Below are positions 31,801-37,210 of a stretch of 37,210 nt of DNA, piece after piece. The position numbers and the translations under genes are program-made. Source of the stretch: JAVXNW01 sp036645575. Its GTDB lineage: Bacteria; Bacillota; Clostridia; Christensenellales; Aristaeellaceae. The stretch is from NCBI GenBank assembly GCA_036645575.1, contig JAVXNW010000012.1:1-37210 (forward strand). The letters run 5' to 3'. The notes beneath the pieces were generated by a model. That model did no database searches. It saw only the letters and a program-made list of their open reading frames with translations, and was not told the DNA's origin. Each line of letters opens with the position of its first letter. Positions within the stretch are counted from its first letter, which is position 1.

Positions 31801-33102
31801 TTACACGTTTTTCGGCTGCGTCCCCGCGCCAAATCGCTCAATCAGCCGATTGACCGCGTCTGTCAGCGCCTTTTCGGCCGAAATGCCCGCCCTGCGCGCC
31901 TGATCGACCGCGCGCAGCAGCTGCTCGCCCAGTGCCTTCGCCGCGCCTTCGTCCGCAAAATCCCACGCGGCGCTCGGCGTGCGCGCCGCGTTTTCGCCCG
32001 CGCCTTCTAGCGTCCACCCCGCCTTTTCGGCGCGTTCCAGCACCTTTTCGGCGCGCATCAGCGCGGGCAGTCCGCGCGTCACGCTGCGCAGCGCGTCGAT
32101 GGGCTCGGTCAAGTGCTTTTCGCGCATCTTCATCTGGTCCCACGTCTCGCGCGGCGCGCCCGCTTCCGGGTTAAACAGGGCGGGATGGCGCGCGATCATC
32201 TTGCGGCAGATGGCGCTCGTCGTGTCGTCCACGCAAAACTCGCCGTGCTGGCGCGCGATATCCGCTTGGAACACCACCTGAAGCAGCAGGTCGCCCAGCT
32301 CGTCGTACAGGCTGTCGGCGTCGCCGCGCTCGATCGCGTCAGACACCTCCCACGCCTCCTCGATGGCGTACTTGCGCAGGCTCTCGTGGGTCTGCGCGCC
32401 GTCCCACGGGCAGCCGTTCGGGCCGCGCAGGATGCGCATGATGCGGTTGAGTTCCGCAAAGCCGTACCGCTCCAGCTTGCCCAAATCGCGCTCAGCCGGC
32501 ACAAATAACGCCGTTTGATGATCGTAGCGCGCCTGTCGATCGAGCTCGTCGAGCGGAATCTGAACAAGCGCCCCCCGCGCGTCAAGCAGCGTGACGATCT
32601 GCTCCTCGGGGTAGCGCTCCATGAGCCTTAGCTTTACCTCGCTGGCAAATTCGCGCGACGTGATCTCGCGCACAAGCGTCGCCATGCCCGCCTCGGGCTG
32701 GTACTCGTCCAGATCCGCCGCCGCGAGCGTCGCGCACGGCGCGCTAAACAGCCCCGTCAGCCTTCCGTCAACCGGAACGCCGGGAATCAGCACGGTTCCC
32801 GGCACTTTCGAAAGCGCCACCGCGCTTTCGTCCCTTAGATCCAGCACGCCATAGACGACGCACTGCGCCTGCGCAAGGCAAGTGACGGACGCCGTCAGCG
32901 CGGCGTTCAGCGCGTCAAAGTCCTCCGCGCCCTCGTAGAGCGCGTCGAGCGTCTCAAATTCGATGTGCTGCGCCCGAAGCCAGTCGGCGGCCGCACACTG
33001 TCCCGTGCGCAGCACAAGCTTTTTCCCCGCGCGCAAAAGCGCCATCGCGTCCTGCGTAAGTTCGCCCTCGCGCACGCCGAGTCCCACCACAAAGAGTTCC
33101 AT
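31801..33102 (-). CDS. mazG: MazG-type NTP pyrophosphohydrolase with N-terminal methylase-like domain (YabN-like)
   Basis: The 433-residue product matches the YabN/MazG architecture. Residues 1-205 resemble a tetrapyrrole-methylase-like domain. The MazG domain (about 215-330) has GPNGCPWDGAQTHESLRKY, then EEAWEVSDAIERGD and DELGDLLLQVVFQADIA, which supply the metal-binding Glu/Asp residues. The C-terminal part (about 340-433) is shorter and lacks a second complete EExxE-x-ExxD pattern. The methylase-like domain lacks the usual GHP motif (it reads GVLDLRD), so methyl transfer is unlikely. The enzyme probably removes non-canonical or excess NTPs. It lies between spoVT and hup, as in Bacillus relatives. 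Confidence 0.9.
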   Translation of the reverse strand: MELFVVGLGVREGELTQDAMALLRAGKKLVLRTGQCAAADWLRAQHIEFETLDALYEGAEDFDALNAALTASVTCLAQAQCVVYGVLDLRDESAVALSKVPGTVLIPGVPVDGRLTGLFSAPCATLAAADLDEYQPEAGMATLVREITSREFASEVKLRLMERYPEEQIVTLLDARGALVQIPLDELDRQARYDHQTALFVPAERDLGKLERYGFAELNRIMRILRGPNGCPWDGAQTHESLRKYAIEEAWEVSDAIERGDADSLYDELGDLLLQVVFQADIARQHGEFCVDDTTSAICRKMIARHPALFNPEAGAPRETWDQMKMREKHLTEPIDALRSVTRGLPALMRAEKVLERAEKAGWTLEGAGENAARTPSAAWDFADEGAAKALGEQLLRAVDQARRAGISAEKALTDAVNRLIERFGAGTQPKNV

Positions 33103-33147
33103 CTGATCTCCTTTGTATCCTTTGAATTGCCCGGTAAATCGCCTCGG

Positions 33148-33702
33148 CTATTGCTCCATCTGCCGCCCCACGATGATCGCCGTCGTCTCCGCCACCTTGA
33201 AAAAGGTGTCGTCCATCACCGCGCCGCTTTCGCGGCTGAGCAGGACCAGCGCGCCGATCACTTCGCCATCCGATAGAATGGGGACGATCACCTGCGAGGT
33301 GTACTGCTCCGCCGTGTCCTCGTTCGTGACCGGGATCAGCCGCGCGCCGCTGGCCGCGTTGAGCTTGAGCGGCATGCGGTTTTGAATGACCTGCTCCATC
33401 TCGCTGCTGAGCGGCTTTTCCCACAGCTCGCGCTTGGGCGAACCCGATGCCGACACCACCATGTCGCGATCGCAGATGCACGCAATGCAGCCAAGCGACC
33501 GATAGAGCGAGTCGGTGTAATCCTTGGCGATGGTCGCGATCTCCCCGATCGGGGAATACTTTTTCAGCACCACTTCGCCGTCGTGATCGGTGAAAATTTC
33601 CAGTGGGTCGCCTTCGCGGATTCTTAGGGTTCTCCTGATTTCCTTGGGGATGACCACCCGACCCAGTTCGTCAATTCTACGCACAATGCCCGTTGCTCTC
33701 AT
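33148..33702 (-). CDS. spoVT: Stage V sporulation regulator SpoVT
   Basis: The 184-residue product has an N-terminal AbrB-type swapped-hairpin DNA-binding domain (MRATGIVRRIDELGRVVIPKEIRRTL … PLEIF, about 1-50) and a C-terminal GAF-like domain (about 58-180). This is the architecture of SpoVT, which tunes sigma-G-dependent genes in the forespore. ATG 33702 is chosen because GGAAGGTG lies 9 bases upstream. A candidate sigma-G promoter precedes it. It is the best evidence that the organism belongs to a spore-forming lineage. Confidence 0.94.
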   Translation of the reverse strand: MRATGIVRRIDELGRVVIPKEIRRTLRIREGDPLEIFTDHDGEVVLKKYSPIGEIATIAKDYTDSLYRSLGCIACICDRDMVVSASGSPKRELWEKPLSSEMEQVIQNRMPLKLNAASGARLIPVTNEDTAEQYTSQVIVPILSDGEVIGALVLLSRESGAVMDDTFFKVAETTAIIVGRQMEQ

Positions 33703-33748
33703 AAAACCAAACACCTTCCAATACAACTTTGCGTCTATGCGACTCGCT

Positions 33749-33778
33749 TAGTATTGGATCGTCTGCCAGAATTATACG
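33749..33778 (-). promoter_or_regulatory. Candidate sigma-G-type promoter of spoVT
   Basis: On the minus strand, CGTATA (33773-33778) and AATACTA (33749-33755) are spaced 17 bp. This resembles the forespore consensus TGAATA–CATACTA. No good sigma-A promoter is visible in the same place. Confidence 0.45.
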
Positions 33779-33806
33779 CATGGTGCGCCGTCTCAAAACA
33801 TTGTAC

Positions 33807-33849
33807 CACTTTGGCCGCGCGCATGGCAAGCGCTTTCGCGGCCAAAGTG
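33807..33849. repeat. 13-bp perfect inverted repeat
   Basis: CACTTTGGCCGCG (33807-33819) is the reverse complement of 33837-33849, with a 17-nt loop. The right arm is partly re-duplicated directly after it (GCCAAAGTGC at 33841 and 33851). There is no T-run. Confidence 0.7.
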
Positions 33850-34055
33850 CGCCAAAGTGCGCGATGCGGGCGGTTAAATGCGGCCATCGACCGCGTTTTC
33901 CGTTAATCGCGCCCGCTAGGGAATCGCTGATGAAAGAACGTGCGCGATGGCGATCGACCCCGCGCGCGGCCGCGCGTAAAAACTTGCGCCATAGCGCCAA
34001 AATTCGGCCGCTTCTCACGCGCGTTTAGCCCGCCCCGCCATGCGTGCAAGCCGCG

Positions 34056-34892
34056 TCACTTCTTTTCGTAGACGCCGCCTTTTTCCCCTTCCAGCGTGAT
34101 GCGCGCTTCCTCGATCGTGCCCGAAATTTCCCCGCTGTCAAGCGCCAGCGCGATATGGTCTGCGAAGATCTGGTACGTCCCCTGCCCGCTCAGGTTGTCT
34201 TTTTCGTCAAAACAAAAAACCAGCGACTCCGCCATCAGCGAAAACCACCTGCCGTCGGGCGCGTACCAGTTGCCAAGCGGCTGCGCCTGCGAATCCGAGA
34301 CGTACAGCCCGGTCACGCACAGCGCGTCCTCGTCCTCCCTCAGATAATCGACGCTCGCCTCAAGCTCGCCCGTGCGCGCGCCGCCGTCCCCGGTCGCCAG
34401 CGCATAGTCGTAGGGATAGCGCGCGTCCTCCGTCCATTCGGCGTCGCCCGCGTCGCCCGCGTAGGTCACCGTGAGCGGGTATCCGTCGGACAGCCCGATC
34501 ACATAGCCGCCTTCCGCCTCCGCCACCATCTCCCCGTCGGGCTTGAGGTCCTCGGTCGTAAACAGGTCGCCAAAGGCCCACGAGAGCATCAGCGCCGCCT
34601 CGTCTTGGCTGATTGACGCGCCCGCGTCAAAGCGCCCGCCATTGGCCAGTGGCGCGCCCGCCTCGGTATAAAAGATATTGGCCATATAAAATAGGTATGC
34701 CAGCGCGTAGTCGTTTTGAATCTCCTCGCCGGCCTGCGGATACGCCATGCCGCCATCCATTTTGGCCGCCAACAATCCCGCAAGCGGGGACGCCAATTCG
34801 CTCAATTGCGCCTGGCTTATCACTTGCGCGCCCGCGCTCACCGGCCCCATCAAAGACAGAATCGCCACCACCAGCGCAACCCATTTTTTCAT
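34056..34892 (-). CDS. Secreted protein of unknown function
   Basis: The 278-residue product has a signal peptide (MKKWVALVVAILSLMGPVSAGAQ, cleavage near 23). A helical segment follows (about 24-115), then a largely beta region rich in acidic residues (GDAGDAEWTEDARYPYDYALATG, EASVDYLREDEDALCVTGLY). I do not recognise a family. The alternation of short charged strands in the second half suggests a small beta-sandwich or barrel. GGAGGGCGAGG precedes the ATG. It is transcribed divergently from guaA. Confidence 0.75.
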   Translation of the reverse strand: MKKWVALVVAILSLMGPVSAGAQVISQAQLSELASPLAGLLAAKMDGGMAYPQAGEEIQNDYALAYLFYMANIFYTEAGAPLANGGRFDAGASISQDEAALMLSWAFGDLFTTEDLKPDGEMVAEAEGGYVIGLSDGYPLTVTYAGDAGDAEWTEDARYPYDYALATGDGGARTGELEASVDYLREDEDALCVTGLYVSDSQAQPLGNWYAPDGRWFSLMAESLVFCFDEKDNLSGQGTYQIFADHIALALDSGEISGTIEEARITLEGEKGGVYEKK

Positions 34893-34920
34893 CGTCCTCG
34901 CCCTCCCGCCCGTTTTGAAT

Positions 34921-34950
34921 ATTTTACGCTATTGCGCCCGTTTTTGTCAA
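34921..34950 (-). promoter_or_regulatory. Promoter of the secreted protein gene
   Basis: On the minus strand, TTGACA (34945-34950) and TAAAAT (34921-34926) are spaced 18 bp. Confidence 0.7.
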
Positions 34951-34963
34951 CCATCTTCATCTT

Positions 34964-35009
34964 TTGACACCTTGACACCCTTGACACGCGCAGGAGTTCA
35001 TCGTATCAT
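34964..35009 (+). promoter_or_regulatory. guaA promoter with three TTGACAC repeats
   Basis: TTGACAC occurs at 34964, 34972 and 34981. The last copy is 17 bp upstream of TATCAT (35004-35009) and serves as the -35 box. The first two are offset by 8-9 bp and may be a binding site or decoy -35 boxes. No purine riboswitch is visible before the ATG. Confidence 0.7.
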
Positions 35010-35046
35010 ATGGTTGAAACGCATAATGCTTGAGGAGGCGTAGCCT

Positions 35047-36348
35047 ATGAAACAAGATCTGGTCGTCCTATTGGATTTGGGCAGCACAGTCAATGCTCAA
35101 ATCGCCCGCGCCGTGCGCGCGCTTGGCGTTTATTCCGAAATTTACCCCCATACGACCGACATCGAATCGCTCAAGCAGGTGCCCGGCCTGCGCGGCATCA
35201 TCGTAAACGGCGGCGAGAACCGCGTGGTAGACGGCCATTCAATCGACGTTGACCCGGCGCTTTATGCCCTGGGCGTTCCGGTATTGACCGTTTCACACAA
35301 AGGCGCGCATCCCAACGATCTAGACGCGTGGCCCGCGGACGAGCAGGCTCAAAAAGACGTGCTCGATCAGTTCCTGAACCGCTGCGGCGCCAATCGCAAC
35401 TGGTGCATGAAGAACTTTGTCGCAGACCAGATCGAGCTGGTTCGCAAGCAGGTGGGCGACAATCGCGTGCTGCTCGCGCTGTCGGGCGGCGTCGATTCAA
35501 GCGTGGTCGCGGCGCTGCTCTTGCGCGCGATCGGGGACAAGCTCACGTGCGTGCACGTAAACCACGGCCTGCTGCGCAAGGGCGAGCCGGAGCAGGTGAT
35601 CCGCGTATTTAAGCAGGAATTGGGCGCGAACCTCATCTATGTGGACGCGGTCGATCGCTTCCTTGACAAGCTCGTGGGCGTGTCCGATCCCGAGCAAAAG
35701 CGCAAAATCATCGGCAGCGAGTTCATTCGCGTATTCGAAGAGGAGGCGCGCAAGCTCGAGGGCGTCGCGTTCCTGGGCCAGGGCACCATCTATCCCGACA
35801 TCCTCGAAAGCGGCACGCTGACCGCCAAGGCGGTCAAGGCGCACCACAACGTGGGCGGACTGCCCAAGGACCTGAAGTTCGACTTGGTCGAGCCGCTCAA
35901 GCAGCTCTTCAAAGACGAAGTGCGCGCCTGCGGCCTCGAGCTTGGCCTTCCGGGCGACATGGTATACCGTCAGCCGTTCCCCGGCCCCGGCCTCGGCGTG
36001 CGGTGCCTGGGCGCGATCACGCGTGACCGCCTCGAAATCGTGCGCGAATCCGACGCCATCCTGCGCGAGGAGTTCGCGAAAAACGGCCTTGCCCAAAAGG
36101 TGTGGCAGTACTTTACGCTGGTTCCCGATTTCAAGGCCGTCGGCGTTCGCCATGGCGCTCGCGCGTTTGAGTATCCGGTCATCCTGCGCGCGGTCAACAC
36201 GATCGACGCCATGACCGCCACCGTCGAGCCGATCCCCTTTGCCATCCTTTCCCACATCGCCGACCGCATCCTAGACGAAGTCCCCGGCGCCGGCCGCGTC
36301 CTCTACGACCTCTCCCCCAAGCCCCCCGCGACCATCGAGTGGGAATGA
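35047..36348 (+). CDS. guaA: GMP synthetase with a truncated, inactive glutaminase domain
   Basis: The 433-residue product converts XMP to GMP. The ATP-pyrophosphatase domain is intact: the PP-loop LSGGVDSS (145-152), HVNHGLLRKGE, QGTIYPDILESG, KAHHNVGGLP and the C-terminal dimerisation domain to the canonical PPATIEWE end. The N-terminal GATase domain is abnormal. It starts normally (VVLLDLGS, YSEIYPHT, IIVNGGENRVV), but GICYG, carrying the catalytic Cys, is replaced by TVSHK (81-85). The following roughly 80 residues, including the His-Glu pair, are absent. Typical GuaA has about 510-525 residues. The frame is continuous, with GAGGAGG before the ATG, so this is not a simple frameshift. Ammonia-dependent synthesis, or a separate glutaminase, is expected. 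Confidence 0.92.
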   Translation: MKQDLVVLLDLGSTVNAQIARAVRALGVYSEIYPHTTDIESLKQVPGLRGIIVNGGENRVVDGHSIDVDPALYALGVPVLTVSHKGAHPNDLDAWPADEQAQKDVLDQFLNRCGANRNWCMKNFVADQIELVRKQVGDNRVLLALSGGVDSSVVAALLLRAIGDKLTCVHVNHGLLRKGEPEQVIRVFKQELGANLIYVDAVDRFLDKLVGVSDPEQKRKIIGSEFIRVFEEEARKLEGVAFLGQGTIYPDILESGTLTAKAVKAHHNVGGLPKDLKFDLVEPLKQLFKDEVRACGLELGLPGDMVYRQPFPGPGLGVRCLGAITRDRLEIVRESDAILREEFAKNGLAQKVWQYFTLVPDFKAVGVRHGARAFEYPVILRAVNTIDAMTATVEPIPFAILSHIADRILDEVPGAGRVLYDLSPKPPATIEWE

Positions 36349-36366
36349 TGATCTAGACAAATATCA

Positions 36367-36418
36367 AAGGAACTGCCTCAAAATGACACCAGCCGTCACT
36401 TGAGGCAGTTCCTTCTTT
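36367..36418 (+). terminator. Terminator of guaA
   Basis: A perfect 15-bp stem (36367-36381 with 36400-36414) encloses an 18-nt loop that can itself form TGAC/GTCA. It is followed by CTTTG, a short T-tract. Confidence 0.75.
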
Positions 36419-36494
36419 GCTATGCCATTTGATGTGAAAATCGAAAAGCAAGTGTGCGAATTTGGAGGCAGGAAAACCCGACTGCCGTGCCTCC

Positions 36495-36540
36495 CCTTGA
36501 GGAGAGGTGGCACCCGCAGGTGCGGAAGGGTGGGTGCCGG
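36495..36540. repeat. Palindromic dispersed-type repeat
   Basis: CTCCCCTTGAGGAG is followed by GGCACCC (36509-36515) pairing with GGGTGCC (36532-36538). From memory, CTCCCCTTGAGG…GGTGGCACC arrangements recur in intergenic regions of gut Clostridia genomes, so it may be a mobile palindromic unit. Confidence 0.45.
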
Positions 36541-36552
36541 GGCTCGATAGCC

Positions 36553-36598
36553 CGCGAGAGAGAACGCGAGAGAAAACGCGAGAGAGAACGCGAGGGGC
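36553..36598. repeat. 12-bp tandem repeat, about 3.8 copies
   Basis: Units CGCGAGAGAGAA, CGCGAGAGAAAA, CGCGAGAGAGAA and a partial CGCGAGGGG occupy 36553-36598. One strand is strongly purine-rich. Confidence 0.8.
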
Positions 36599-36629
36599 TG
36601 TGACACGAAAGAAGTTTCGTGCCGCAGCC
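36596..36629. repeat. Two-part hairpin after the tandem repeat
   Basis: CACGAAA (36604-36610) pairs with TTTCGTG (36615-36621) over a GAAG tetraloop. An outer GGCTG/CAGCC stem (36596-36600, 36625-36629) closes it with an internal loop. Confidence 0.6.
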
Positions 36630-36788
36630 GCTTGTTTTGAGGATCAAACAGATGACGGGGAAGCACGGGCGGGGGCGGAAGGTTTTTGGGCGATTTCGGG
36701 CATGGCAAAGCCGATTTGGCGGGTGCTCGCGCATATTCAGGGCGTTTTGCCGTGAGGTTTCGGCGCGGGCTATTTGCTTTTCTGCGGG

Positions 36789-37210
36789 TTAAGCGGTCAT
36801 TTTCTCGTGAAGCTGGGAACGGGTGCGGTTTTGCTGAATCTTGTTATGGAACTTGTTCATGTCGTAGCCCATGGCAACGATCAGAATCTCGGTCTTGACC
36901 TTCGGGTTGCTCCTGTGCAGGAACCGCTGGAAACCGTAGTCTTGCTTGATAACACCGAAGGAACCTTCGACCTGTATCGAACGGTTCATGCGCAGGAGTC
37001 TGCCCTTCTCGCTCGTGATCCGCGCAAGCGATGCTGCCCGCTGCTCTATGAATCGCTTTGATACTTGCATTTGGCGGTTGCCCTTGGCTCTTGTGCAGCG
37101 CTTCTTGTGCGGACAATCTGTGCAGTCCTCACACGCGTAGAAAGTGACCTCACGCTCGAAACCCGACTTGCTCTTCTTCGTGCCGGTGTACATCGCCTTG
37201 AGCTTCTTTC
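36789..37210 (-). mobile_element. IS1182-like transposase, C-terminal part (runs off the window)
   Basis: About 140 residues are visible; the frame stays open to the window edge, so the 5' part lies outside. Visible are a Cys-rich zinc-binding segment (ACEDCTDCPHKKRC), the block EGSFGVIKQDYGFQRFLHRS with the catalytic Glu of the DDE triad, and the ending KTEILIVAMGYDMNKFHNKI. These match the C-termini of IS1182-family transposases. The C-terminus appears complete. Whether the element is intact or mobile cannot be judged from here. Confidence 0.85.

Larger units (their letters stand above)
33703..34055. other. Intergenic region upstream of spoVT
   Basis: This 353-bp stretch holds the candidate spoVT promoter, a 13-bp perfect inverted repeat (33807-33849) and a doubled GCCAAAGTGC. 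I see no start signals for a gene and no clear terminator for the secreted protein gene at 34056. Confidence 0.55.
36349..36788. other. Intergenic region with terminator and repeats
   Basis: This 440-bp stretch between guaA and the transposase contains the guaA terminator, a palindromic dispersed-type repeat (36495-36540), a 12-bp tandem repeat (36553-36598) and another hairpin (36596-36629). I find no protein-coding gene. The IS end must lie somewhere in it, but I cannot place the terminal inverted repeat. Confidence 0.55.

Noticed and set aside
35010..35046. Purine riboswitch upstream of guaA
   Set aside because: Only about 30 nt separate the expected transcription start from the ATG, too short for an aptamer.
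35047..36348. guaA treated as a pseudogene or sequencing frameshift
   Set aside because: The frame is continuous from a good start to the canonical C-terminus, and the residues on both sides of the deletion are conserved, so a working ammonia-dependent enzyme is more likely.
36553..36598. Tandem 12-bp repeats considered as a CRISPR array
   Set aside because: Units abut with no unique spacers and are far too short; no cas genes are present.

Overview
The window reads as a chromosomal segment of a GC-rich, anaerobic, probably spore-forming Clostridia-type Bacillota. The lineage signals are the spoVT–mazG(yabN)–hup–rqcP(yabO) order on the minus strand, the lon–engB pair, strong AGGAGG ribosome-binding sites, sigma-A-type promoters with 17-bp spacers, and an NAD-linked electron-bifurcating [FeFe] hydrogenase. 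A finer assignment (for example Christensenellales) is only a guess. GC-rich codon use produces very long antisense open frames, including ones above 500 codons; I treat these as shadows.

Layout. 1–7.2 kb, minus strand: gamma-glutamyltransferase; a PadR–HAAS/DUF1700–DUF4097 envelope-stress-type operon with its promoter inside a repeated operator; a secreted SH3 protein; and a sugar-phosphate nucleotidyltransferase fused to a degenerate phosphomannomutase-like domain. 7.5–10.4 kb, plus strand: Hsp20, an AlaX-type tRNA editing protein, a HAD phosphatase and a small membrane protein. 10.78–18.2 kb, plus strand: a seven-gene hydrogenase operon. 18.4–20.7 kb: an ABC importer of unknown substrate. 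20.8–24.5 kb: a small secreted protein, then lon and engB. 24.5–27.1 kb, minus strand: a Cache/GGDEF-like/EAL membrane protein and two methionine tRNAs. 27.2–33.7 kb, minus strand: spoVT, mazG, hup, rqcP, ispDF, an adenosylhomocysteinase-like hydrolase and an SAH/MTA deaminase. 34–36.3 kb: a secreted protein of unknown function and, divergently, an unusual guaA. 36.4–37.2 kb: repeats and the 3' part of an IS1182-like transposase that runs off the window.

The most notable system is the hydrogenase operon. A sensory-type [FeFe] hydrogenase with a PAS domain is followed by a PP2C/SpoIIE phosphatase carrying an unassigned C-terminal domain. These precede the catalytic bifurcating hydrogenase subunits HydC, HydB and HydA. 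Small single-domain thioredoxin-like [2Fe-2S] proteins open and close the operon. The arrangement suggests an H2- or redox-sensing branch built next to the enzyme it may control. Sensor hydrogenases beside phosphatases are known as a class (group C3); the two bracketing ferredoxins and the phosphatase C-terminal domain are the less described parts.

Two metabolic oddities also stand out. The GMP synthetase has an internally shortened glutaminase domain without the catalytic Cys. The adenosylhomocysteinase-like enzyme has Lys where the classical enzyme has an adenine-contacting Glu, and it sits next to an SAH deaminase, which fits recycling through S-inosylhomocysteine.
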